Below are positions 17,956-25,634 of a stretch of DNA of 64,000 bases, one piece after another; position 1 is the first letter of the stretch; each line of letters opens with the position of its first letter. The position numbers were made by a program, and so were the translations under genes. Source of the DNA: Pseudoclavibacter sp. 13-3 (GTDB taxonomy: Bacteria; Actinomycetota; Actinomycetes; Actinomycetales; Microbacteriaceae); assembly GCF_021168475.1 (NCBI RefSeq), contig NZ_JAJOZT010000001.1:372001-436000 (forward strand), in the 5' to 3' direction. Below the pieces are notes generated by a model that was not told where the DNA came from, ran no database searches, and saw only the letters and a list, made by a program, of their open reading frames with translations.

Positions 17956-18057
17956 GGTGCGGTTATGGTATTGACAGAGAGCACAAGGGTCAAGATGATA
18001 TTCGAGCAGATGGCCTGCCGACAGTCTGCAGCAGAAGTTGAGACCCCTCACAGATGC

Positions 18058-18068
18058 TCACATTGTGA
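18058..18068. promoter_or_regulatory. palindrome TCACATTGTGA before the IclR-family gene
   Basis: An 11-base perfect palindrome (5-1-5) 20 bases in front of the IclR-family start codon. It would lie in the leader of that gene, so it could be an autoregulatory site. Its sequence is unrelated to the GAACAC repeat at 17938. Confidence 0.3.
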
Positions 18069-18088
18069 TCAGCATGTAGAAAGGCGCC

Positions 18089-18886
18089 ATGACCACCTCG
18101 ACACCCGGATCGCAGACGCTCGAACGTGGCATCGCGCTGCTTCGTCTGATCGCCACCCGTCCCAGCCAAGGCATGACCACGGCCGAACTCGTCGGGGCGT
18201 CGGCTCTGACCCGTCCGACGGCGCACCGCCTGCTCACCTCGCTCGAACGGCTGGGCATGCTCGAACGCGATGAGAGCGGCAGGCGCTGGCTGCTCGGGCC
18301 AGAGCTGTATGTGCTCGGCACGCTGTCTGCGCAGCGCGTGCAGGTCGAGGCACGAGCCCGACCGCATCTGCGCCGCATCGCCGATCTGACTGAAGAGAGC
18401 GCTTTTCTCTCGGTGCGGCGAGGCGCCTTCACCGTCTGCCTGGCCCGCGAAGAGGGCGCATTCCCGATCCGCTCGTTCGTTCTGCAGGTCGGTTCGCGTT
18501 TTCCCCTGGGGGTCGCCAGCGCGGGCATGGCCGTCATCGCTCGACTCGAAGACGCTGAGGCCGATGAGATGCTCGCCGCCAGCGCAGACGAGCGCGAAGC
18601 GTACGGGACAGCCTTCGACCTCGACACCGTGCACGAGCAGATGGCTGAGACCAGACGTCGCGGCTATGCGCTCAATCCCGGCAAGATCGTCAACGGCAGC
18701 TACGGCATCGGCGCCGCAGTCCTGAGCGCGCAGGGCCGACCGGAGTGGGCCCTCTCAGTGACCGGCATCGAACAGCGGCTCAGCGGCGAGCGGGGCGCCT
18801 GGATCGGTGACCTGCTGAGGCAAGAGGCTCAGGCCCTCGGCCAAGAGCTGCGCCATGAGCTCTCAGCACCCGCTGCAGAAGCCTAG
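18089..18886 (+). CDS. IclR family transcriptional regulator
   Basis: A 265-residue protein with an N-terminal winged helix-turn-helix (about 8-70; TTAELVGASALTRPTAHRLLTSLERLG) and a C-terminal IclR effector domain (about 80-250) with FPLGVASAGMAVIA and GYALNPGKIVNGSYGIGAAV. IclR proteins sense small organic acids or CoA esters and regulate adjacent catabolic genes. It is divergent from the CoA-transferase pair and thiolase and converges with the AcoR-type regulator, overlapping it by 4 bases. It is the probable regulator of the 3-oxoacid branch. Confidence 0.92.
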   Translation: MTTSTPGSQTLERGIALLRLIATRPSQGMTTAELVGASALTRPTAHRLLTSLERLGMLERDESGRRWLLGPELYVLGTLSAQRVQVEARARPHLRRIADLTEESAFLSVRRGAFTVCLAREEGAFPIRSFVLQVGSRFPLGVASAGMAVIARLEDAEADEMLAASADEREAYGTAFDLDTVHEQMAETRRRGYALNPGKIVNGSYGIGAAVLSAQGRPEWALSVTGIEQRLSGERGAWIGDLLRQEAQALGQELRHELSAPAAEA

Positions 18887-20727
18887 ACGCCACGTATGCC
18901 GTAGGCCTCGAGTTTGCGATAGAGCGATGAACGCGAGATGCCGAGATGCTCGGCAGCCCGACGCCGGTTGCCCTGCACGCTGCGCAACACGGTGATGATG
19001 GTGTCTCGCTCGGCACGTTCCAGCTCGCCGGCTGTGCGCGTTCCCTGCTGCAGACACTCGACGGGCAGGTCATCGACACGAATGCTGCCGCTCGGTCGCA
19101 CACGCAGCACGTGCGAGATCACCTGCTCGAGCTCGTGCAGGTTTCCCGGCCACATGTAGGCGCCCAGTGCGCGCAGAGCGGTCCATTCGACCACACGCGG
19201 CCGACCGCGCCAGCGCTCCGCGAGCATCCGCTCGACGATGCGGGGAATGTCATCGCGCCGCTGGCGCAGCGCCAGAGCGGTCACCGAGAAGTCGAAGGCG
19301 TCGAAGACCGAACGCACATCGGGCTGGAGCGTCGCGAAGTCGACCGGGGCCGAGGTAGCTGCCAGCTGAACCTCGCCGTAATCGCCGCGCTGAACCCGCC
19401 CATGCAGGCTGATCAGCCGCCGAGCGCCCGTCGAGCAGAGTTCGTTGACCGAACGGAAGACCACCAGCGCTCGCCCCTCGATCGCGCTCAGTGCGACGTG
19501 CAGATCGCGTTCGTCGCCCGCTGCCAGCTCATGCGGAGTGACCACCATCGTGTGCACGATTTCGGGCACCTCACGACTGAGCTCTTTGAGCATCGAGAGC
19601 TTGCCGGTTCCGGGTTCTCCGATCACCATGGCCGGCGTCGCCGCGGCGAGGGCCGCTGCCAGCTCGGTGCAGGCTTGAATCATCGCGGGTGTGGTGCTCA
19701 GTGTGCTCGCGCTCGGCGAACGCAGCAGCAGCGATTCTTCGTGCGCACCCGCATGCTGTGCGCCGGCTGACGTGATCGGCTCGCGCTGCGCAGTGATGAC
19801 GGCTCTCGGTCTCGTGCTCACGCGGCGCACCCGTGCCACGACTCCAACTGCACGACCGGCGACGTGCACGACCGTGACCTGCAGACGAACCCGATCACCC
19901 CGAGCCAATGTGACCTCGAGCTGTTCGTCACGACCGCGTTCGAGCAGCAGATCGAGCTGAGCTCGAATCGCCTGCTGATCGTCGGCGTCGAACTCCAGGT
20001 GTGCACGAGCGTTCGCCACTGAGACGCTCGACCCGTGAGCGAGCACGGTGGTCGCCGCGCGCGCATCGGTCAGCAGAAACGCATCGAAGATCGTACGCTG
20101 CACCACGCTGCGATCGTCAAGCAGCGCCTGCTCGATCTCACGTGCGGCCGAGTGCACGAGCGAGTGCATGAAGACGCACGAGTCGTCCACGACGCCGCTG
20201 AGGTCGAGCACGCCGTCGATGCGGCCGGTGAGCGGGTTACGAATCGGCGCACCGGAACAGGTGAAGTTGACGAACTGATTCTGAAAGTGATTCGTGCTGG
20301 TGATGTGCGCCCCGCGGCCAGACGCCAGCACCGTGCCGACGCCATTGGTGCCGACCTGCGCCTCGCTGTAGTCGAACCCTGGGGCGAGCTCCACCGCATC
20401 GAGGGCCTCGGCAGTGCGTCGATCGGTGTCGAATCGGGCGAGAACGCGAGCCGAGCCGTCGCTCAGCGCCACGCTCAGCCCGAGCTCTGCAACCGACTCG
20501 GTGAGCCGGTGCAGCACCGGCTGCGAGCACGAGAGCAGACGCGACTCGTCGATGACCCCGAGGTAGGGGGCGCCCTCTGCGGTGCGTTCGACACCGGCCT
20601 GCTGCGAGCGTCGCCATGATGCGAGCACGAACTCGACCGTGTCAGGCCCACGGGTGTGTCTCGCCGCATGCGACCCACGGTGTGTGTGCGCGACGGCGCT
20701 GCTGGTGATCGGCTGCTGTACCGGCAT
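18883..20727 (-). CDS. AcoR/MimR-type transcriptional activator (GAF, degenerate AAA, Fis HTH)
   Basis: A 614-residue regulator with an N-terminal GAF-like sensor (about 60-220, with GTNGVGTVLASGRGAHI as in AcoR), a linker, an AAA-like domain (about 330-530) and a Fis-type helix-turn-helix at the C-terminus (NRRRAAEHLGISRSSLYRKL). The AAA domain keeps GEPGTGK but its Walker B is VVFRSVNE and no GAFTGA sigma-54 loop is visible, as expected in an organism without RpoN. The start at 20727 is supported by AAGGAG upstream. It is divergent from the carboxylase operon. Related proteins (MimR, AcoR) activate ketone and acetoin operons, so it is the likely activator here. Confidence 0.85.
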   Translation of the reverse strand: MPVQQPITSSAVAHTHRGSHAARHTRGPDTVEFVLASWRRSQQAGVERTAEGAPYLGVIDESRLLSCSQPVLHRLTESVAELGLSVALSDGSARVLARFDTDRRTAEALDAVELAPGFDYSEAQVGTNGVGTVLASGRGAHITSTNHFQNQFVNFTCSGAPIRNPLTGRIDGVLDLSGVVDDSCVFMHSLVHSAAREIEQALLDDRSVVQRTIFDAFLLTDARAATTVLAHGSSVSVANARAHLEFDADDQQAIRAQLDLLLERGRDEQLEVTLARGDRVRLQVTVVHVAGRAVGVVARVRRVSTRPRAVITAQREPITSAGAQHAGAHEESLLLRSPSASTLSTTPAMIQACTELAAALAAATPAMVIGEPGTGKLSMLKELSREVPEIVHTMVVTPHELAAGDERDLHVALSAIEGRALVVFRSVNELCSTGARRLISLHGRVQRGDYGEVQLAATSAPVDFATLQPDVRSVFDAFDFSVTALALRQRRDDIPRIVERMLAERWRGRPRVVEWTALRALGAYMWPGNLHELEQVISHVLRVRPSGSIRVDDLPVECLQQGTRTAGELERAERDTIITVLRSVQGNRRRAAEHLGISRSSLYRKLEAYGIRGV

Positions 20728-21048
20728 TCTGGACTCCTTCGTCCTGGGACTTCTTCGTCCACATCGTGCTGCCTTGCAGCCTAGGCAGGCGTGTCCCCAT
20801 CTCGAAAGCTCGCGCCCGGATCGTATTGTTTTCCGCTGCACGACAGCGGTGATGAGCCGAGACAGTCTCGGACAGAGCTCGACGCAGACGGCGCAGAGAC
20901 AGCGAACAAGAGGTGGTCCGAGGCGTCAGACGCGAAGTCGTCTCAAAATCGGACACTCGCCGTCTGCGGCAGCTGTCGACACTGGTTCACAGCGATCCCT
21001 GGTCTGCCCGGGCATCGCGCAACATCTGATCTGAGCAAAGGAGCTCAC
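20728..21048. promoter_or_regulatory. divergent regulatory region between the AcoR-type gene and the carboxylase operon
   Basis: This 321-base gap has no convincing gene and carries several palindromes: CCGCTG-N5-CAGCGG at 20833-20849, CCGAGAC-A-GTCTCGG at 20857-20871 and the 8-base TGTCGACA at 20974-20981. AAAGGAG lies in front of the first carboxylase gene. I could not settle a clear -35/-10 pair. The two adjacent long repeats sit roughly 180-215 bases before the operon start, an upstream position that suits an activator. Confidence 0.5.
20857..20871. promoter_or_regulatory. 15-base palindrome CCGAGAC-A-GTCTCGG, candidate activator site
   Basis: A perfect 7-1-7 inverted repeat in the region upstream of the carboxylase operon, 7 bases after the CCGCTG-N5-CAGCGG repeat. 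Perfect arms of this length are unlikely in a random short region, and the place fits binding by the divergent AcoR-type regulator. Binding itself is inferred. Confidence 0.45.
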
Positions 21049-22983
21049 ATGGGACGACTCATCAATATCGACAATGGCGGCACTCTGACCGACATCTGCG
21101 TCTGGGATGGCGACCGCGTCTCGTACACGAAGACGCTGACCACTCCGTTCGATCTGTCGCAGTGCCTGTTCGACGGCATTGAGAAGGTGTCTGGAGAGGC
21201 CACCGGAGTGACCGACCTGGCCGGATTTCTCAGCGGTGCACGCCACGTTCGCTACTCGACGACACAGGGCACCAACGCCCTGGTCGAGCGGAAGGGTCCG
21301 AAGATCGGCCTGATCACCGATGATGACGCCCTCGTCGACCAGATGAACCGCACCGAGGTCGAGAGAGACCTCTTCTCGGGACTGGTCGGCGGCCGAACGG
21401 CCGTCATCGACACCGCTGTCGACGACGAGCAACTCGCCGAAGGTCTCGTGCAGGTCGTGAACCGGCTGACCACCCAGGGAGCGGCGCGACTGGTCGTCGG
21501 CCTGGTCTCAGACGGCGAGGCACAGGAGCGTCGCGTGCGCAGCGTGCTGCTGCGCGCGTTTCCCCGGCATCTGCTCGGTTCGGTGCCCGTGCTCTACTCG
21601 TCTGACTTCGCAGCAGACCGTGACCACCCGCGGCGCGTGTGGTCGAGCATCATCAACAGCTTTCTGCACCCGACCATCGAGCGTTTTCTCTACAACACCG
21701 AGCATCGGCTGCGCGGGCACCGCGTGCGCAACCCCCTGCTCATCTATCGCAATGACGGCGCCTCGTCACGAGTGGCCAAGTCGGTCGCGCTCAAGACCTA
21801 TTCGTCGGGGCCGCGTGGCGGTCTCGAGGGCACCAAGGCACTGGCAGAGGCTTACGACCTCAAGACCGTGCTGATGATCGACGTGGGCGGCACCACGACC
21901 GATGTCGGCGTGGTCGAGAACGCCGAGATCGCCACGCGCAGGCGCGGCGAGGTGCGCGGAGTCGAGGTGTCGTTTCCGCTCAGCGACGTGCAGTCTGCGG
22001 GTGTGGGCGGCAGCTCGATCATCGCCGTGGTCGACGGGCGCATCCAGGTCGGCCCTCGCAGCGTCGGGGCAGCTCCCGGCCCTGCCTGCTTCGGCTTCGG
22101 CGGCGAGCACGCGACGATCACCGATGTGAACCTGCTGCTCGGTGTGCTCGACGCAGACACCTACCTCGACGGGGCTCTCACGCTCGACCCGCAGCGTTCA
22201 GCAGCGGTGATTCGCAAGACGATCGCCGACCCGCTCGGCATCTCGCTCGAAGAGGCGCTGGTACAGGCCGAGCACGCCTACTTCGAAGCGATCGCCGCGT
22301 CGTTCGCCGATGCGATCACCGATGCGTCGACGACCACCGTCGCCGCGTTCGGCGGTGCCGGCCCGATGAGTGCCGCCGGCGCCGCTCGCATCAACGGCGT
22401 GCGTCAGGTGCTCGTCCCGAAGCTCGCCGCGGTGTTCTCTGCGTTCGGCATCGGCTTCTCAGACGTTTCGCAATCCTACGAAGTCGTCATCGATGACGGC
22501 AGCGCCGACGCCGTGAGGGCAAAGTACGATGAGATGCTCGCCCGCGCACGTCGCGATCTCTACCAAGAGGGCCATGACCTCGAAGACTGCACGATCGAGA
22601 GCGTGATCAGCGTCGAGCGCGACGGCGAGCAGCCGAGCTCATCGGCATATGCGCCCGGTGACGAGATCGCTCCTGAGCCGAACACACAGACCACGCTCAC
22701 GCTGACCGCCACGCATGAGCTCCCCCACGTGCACATCGCGCCCGACAGCGCAGGCGAGCCGGTGGATGCCGTGCCGACCGCGCACCGCACCATCCGTTCG
22801 ACCGCCGATCGCGTCGACGAGGTTCCCGTCTACACGCTGGTCGATCAGCCGGCCGGCGCGCGAGCGTCGGGACCGGCAATCGTCGAAGGGCCCTTCTTCA
22901 CCGCACGGGTGCTCAAGGGCTGGGACTTTCGCGTCACGACAGCAGGCGACCTGCTGCTGACCGACACCACCCCGAGCGCCTGA
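21049..22983 (+). CDS. hydantoinase/oxoprolinase (HyuA) family subunit of an Apc-like ketone carboxylase
   Basis: A 644-residue (about 70 kDa) ASKHA-fold protein. The first phosphate loop is Asp8-Asn-Gly-Gly-Thr-Leu-Thr-Asp15, a variant of the usual DxGGTFTD, and the second is IDVGGTTTDVG near residue 277. HyuA-type subunits of acetone and acetophenone carboxylases hydrolyse ATP to activate bicarbonate and the ketone. The start at 21049 has AAAGGAG 6 bases upstream; the longer open frame before it lacks a ribosome site. First of five genes whose kinds match acetophenone carboxylase of Aromatoleum (two HyuA, one HyuB, a zinc gamma subunit, a fifth protein). It is about 80 residues shorter than the second HyuA protein of the operon. 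Confidence 0.85.
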   Translation: MGRLINIDNGGTLTDICVWDGDRVSYTKTLTTPFDLSQCLFDGIEKVSGEATGVTDLAGFLSGARHVRYSTTQGTNALVERKGPKIGLITDDDALVDQMNRTEVERDLFSGLVGGRTAVIDTAVDDEQLAEGLVQVVNRLTTQGAARLVVGLVSDGEAQERRVRSVLLRAFPRHLLGSVPVLYSSDFAADRDHPRRVWSSIINSFLHPTIERFLYNTEHRLRGHRVRNPLLIYRNDGASSRVAKSVALKTYSSGPRGGLEGTKALAEAYDLKTVLMIDVGGTTTDVGVVENAEIATRRRGEVRGVEVSFPLSDVQSAGVGGSSIIAVVDGRIQVGPRSVGAAPGPACFGFGGEHATITDVNLLLGVLDADTYLDGALTLDPQRSAAVIRKTIADPLGISLEEALVQAEHAYFEAIAASFADAITDASTTTVAAFGGAGPMSAAGAARINGVRQVLVPKLAAVFSAFGIGFSDVSQSYEVVIDDGSADAVRAKYDEMLARARRDLYQEGHDLEDCTIESVISVERDGEQPSSSAYAPGDEIAPEPNTQTTLTLTATHELPHVHIAPDSAGEPVDAVPTAHRTIRSTADRVDEVPVYTLVDQPAGARASGPAIVEGPFFTARVLKGWDFRVTTAGDLLLTDTTPSA

Positions 22984-23025
22984 CCGTCTCACCATCAACC
23001 ATCCACGAATCAAAGGAGATTCACC

Positions 23026-23460
23026 ATGCGAGTGCCGATGACCGAGTACCTGCGCATCAACCTCGACACCGAATTATGGGAGTGTCGTGTCTGCGAGCAG
23101 AGCCTGGGCGATGCCCGGGGCAATTACAAAGAGGGAACGCTCGTCTACGACCGCGACCCGCGTGAGATTCACCAGTCGATCATCGATCCCGAGCGATACG
23201 AGTTCACCTTCGCTCCCGACCCGACCTACTGCCGCATTCTCGAGTACTACTGCCCTTCGTGCGGTGTGCAGCTCGAGACCGAGTACCTGCCGCCGGGTCA
23301 CCCGCCGACGGTCGACATGCTGTGGGACATCGACTCGCTGCGCGAGCAGTGGCAGGCCCGCGGCGTCGACCCCGAACAGGTGATCACCTATGGCCCCGAT
23401 GACGGCAGCGAGCCCGAGGGCGCACGGCACAGTCACGCTTCACAGGGAGGTGCAGCATGA
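23026..23460 (+). CDS. acetone/acetophenone carboxylase gamma-type subunit (zinc-binding)
   Basis: A 144-residue protein with two Cys pairs, Cys20-x-x-Cys23 and Cys76-x-x-Cys79, that can bind one zinc. The rest matches the acetone carboxylase gamma family (YKEGTLVYDRDPREIH, AP-DPTYCRILEYYCPSCG, ETEYLPPGHPP). The small zinc subunit is a structural part of the carboxylase core complex. At about 16 kDa it is nearer the 15-kDa Apc subunit than the larger acetone carboxylase gamma chain. AGGAG precedes the ATG, and its stop overlaps the next start (ATGA). Confidence 0.9.
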   Translation: MRVPMTEYLRINLDTELWECRVCEQSLGDARGNYKEGTLVYDRDPREIHQSIIDPERYEFTFAPDPTYCRILEYYCPSCGVQLETEYLPPGHPPTVDMLWDIDSLREQWQARGVDPEQVITYGPDDGSEPEGARHSHASQGGAA

Positions 23461-25634
23461 AACGCGTATCGGTTGACATCGGAGGAACCTTCACCGACTG
23501 CTTCTTCGTCTGGGACGACAAGTATGTCGAGGCGAAGGCCCTCACCACCCATCAGAATCTGGCTCTCGGATTCAACTCCGCGCTCGACCTGGCCTGCGAG
23601 CGCGCCGGTCTCGACCGTGCACGAGTGCTCAAAGAGGTCGACTCAGTGCGGTATGCGACCACGCTGGGAACCAACGCGCTCATCGAGCGCAAGGGCCCTC
23701 GCGTGGCAGCGCTGGTCACGCACGGGTTCGAAGACACCATTCCGCTCTCGAGAGGGCGCGGATACGGCGAGGGCCTCGACCCGTCGGCGCAGCAGAATCT
23801 GCCCGGCGCCGAGCGGCCAGAGCCGCTGGTGCCACGCGGCCTGATTCGCTCGGTGCGCGAGCGGGTGAACTCGGCGGGCCGAGTCGTGGTGCCCCTCGAT
23901 GAGGATGACGTGCGCACGCAGGTGCGTGAACTGGTCGACGCCGGCGCGCAGGCGATCGTCGTATCGCTGGTGAACGCCACCGAGAATCCCACTCATGAGC
24001 GGAAGATTCAGGAGATCATTCTCGAGGAGTTTCCCGCGCACCAGCTGGGGGCGATTCCCGTGCTGCTCGGTCACCAGGTCTCTGGCCGCAAGGGCGAGTA
24101 CGTGCGTTCGACGTCGACGATCATCGACGGCTTTCTGCACGAGATCATGTTTCACGCCATGGGGCAGCTCTCGGGCAACCTTCGCGACACCGGCTATGAG
24201 AAGCCCATGCTCGTGATCCACAACTCGGGCGGCATGGCGCAGACCAACTCGACCGACGCGCTGCAGACGATTCACTCGGGCCCGATCGCCGGGGTCGGTG
24301 CGGGCGAGGGTCTGGCCGAGGCCACCGGCATCGGCAACATCATCACGACTGACATGGGCGGCACCTCGTTCGACATCGGGCTGATCCCCGAGGGCGGCGT
24401 CAAGCACTATGACTTTCAGCCCACGATCGATCGCTGGCTGGTCAGCGTGCCGATGATTCATCTGCTCACCCTGGGTGCCGGCGGCGGCTCGATCGCCAGC
24501 TTCGACCGCATCTATCAGGCCGTCAAGATCGGCCCGGAGTCGGCGGGCTCGAACCCGGGCCCCGCCTGCTACGATCGCGGCGGGCTCAAGCCCACCGTGA
24601 CCGACGCCGACCTGGTGCTGGGCTATCTCGATCCGGACAACTACGCCAACGGCTACATCAAGCTCAATCGCAGCCGGGCCGAGTTCGCGTTCGAAGAGGA
24701 GCTGGCTGACAACCTCGACCTCGACGTCATCGAGACCGCGAAGGTCGTGAAAGACGCCGTCGACGAGCAGATGGCGATCGGCATCGCGAAGGAGCTTCGC
24801 GTGCGCGGGTATCTTCCCGAAGACTTCACGATGCTCGCCTACGGCGGCAATGGTCCGCTGCACGCGTGCGGCGTCGCCCGACATGCCGGCATCAATCGGG
24901 TGCTCGCGCCGCCATTCGCATCGGTCTTCTCAGCCTGCGGCGCCGGCAACATGAAGCAGCTGCACTTTCATGAGAAGGGCGTGCACATCGTGCTCTACAA
25001 CGCATCGTCACGCGGGCTGTACGACGACTACGAGGGCTTCAACGAGATCGTCGAAACGCTGGAGCGGCAGGGTCTGGCAGATCTGAGACGCCAGGGAGTC
25101 TCACCCGATCAGGTCAGGCATCGCCTCGAGATGGATCTGCGCTACGGCAATCAGCTCGTCACCACCGCCGTGTCGTTCGACATCACCCGCATTCACGGCG
25201 TCGCTGACGTGCTGCACCTCATTCGCACCTTCTCGGACATCTACGGTCTGCGCTACGGCGCGGGCTCGCAGGCGCCCGAGGCCGGCATCCGTGTGCAGAC
25301 GCTTCGTGTGGCCTCGTACGTCGACGGTGATCGCGTCGAGTTCGACTCGCTGATCTGGGATGGCGAACGCACCGAGGCTCAGCCGGTGGGCGAACGCACC
25401 ATGCACTTCGTGGGTGAGTCGAAGCCCGTGTCGACGCCGATCTACGATGCGTCTGCCCTGACCCACGAGCACGTGATCCACGGCCCTGCCCTGGTGACCA
25501 CTGAGAACACCTCCTATCTCGTCGAGGCCGACTGGCGACTCGAGCCGACACCGCAGGGTGCGGTCTGGTTCCTGCATGGCGATGCGAAGGCATCCGTCAC
25601 CGTCTCGACGAACAACGCGAAAGGCCGATCATGA
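23457..25634 (+). CDS. second hydantoinase/oxoprolinase (HyuA) family subunit of the Apc-like carboxylase
   Basis: A 725-residue (about 79 kDa) HyuA-type protein with canonical Asp7-Ile-Gly-Gly-Thr-Phe-Thr-Asp14 and a second loop TDMGGTSFDIG near 300, then GAGGGSIA and SAGSNPGPACYDRGG typical of the family. It provides an ATP-binding site of the carboxylase. Two different HyuA chains in one operon distinguish acetophenone-type carboxylases from acetone carboxylase, which has one. It overlaps both neighbours by 4 bases (ATGA), which suggests balanced translation of complex subunits. Confidence 0.9.
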   Translation: MKRVSVDIGGTFTDCFFVWDDKYVEAKALTTHQNLALGFNSALDLACERAGLDRARVLKEVDSVRYATTLGTNALIERKGPRVAALVTHGFEDTIPLSRGRGYGEGLDPSAQQNLPGAERPEPLVPRGLIRSVRERVNSAGRVVVPLDEDDVRTQVRELVDAGAQAIVVSLVNATENPTHERKIQEIILEEFPAHQLGAIPVLLGHQVSGRKGEYVRSTSTIIDGFLHEIMFHAMGQLSGNLRDTGYEKPMLVIHNSGGMAQTNSTDALQTIHSGPIAGVGAGEGLAEATGIGNIITTDMGGTSFDIGLIPEGGVKHYDFQPTIDRWLVSVPMIHLLTLGAGGGSIASFDRIYQAVKIGPESAGSNPGPACYDRGGLKPTVTDADLVLGYLDPDNYANGYIKLNRSRAEFAFEEELADNLDLDVIETAKVVKDAVDEQMAIGIAKELRVRGYLPEDFTMLAYGGNGPLHACGVARHAGINRVLAPPFASVFSACGAGNMKQLHFHEKGVHIVLYNASSRGLYDDYEGFNEIVETLERQGLADLRRQGVSPDQVRHRLEMDLRYGNQLVTTAVSFDITRIHGVADVLHLIRTFSDIYGLRYGAGSQAPEAGIRVQTLRVASYVDGDRVEFDSLIWDGERTEAQPVGERTMHFVGESKPVSTPIYDASALTHEHVIHGPALVTTENTSYLVEADWRLEPTPQGAVWFLHGDAKASVTVSTNNAKGRS

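Noticed and set aside
20791-21048. Longer N-terminus for the first HyuA chain
   Set aside because: The extra residues have no coding character, while AAAGGAG precedes the ATG at 21049 and the family N-terminus begins there.
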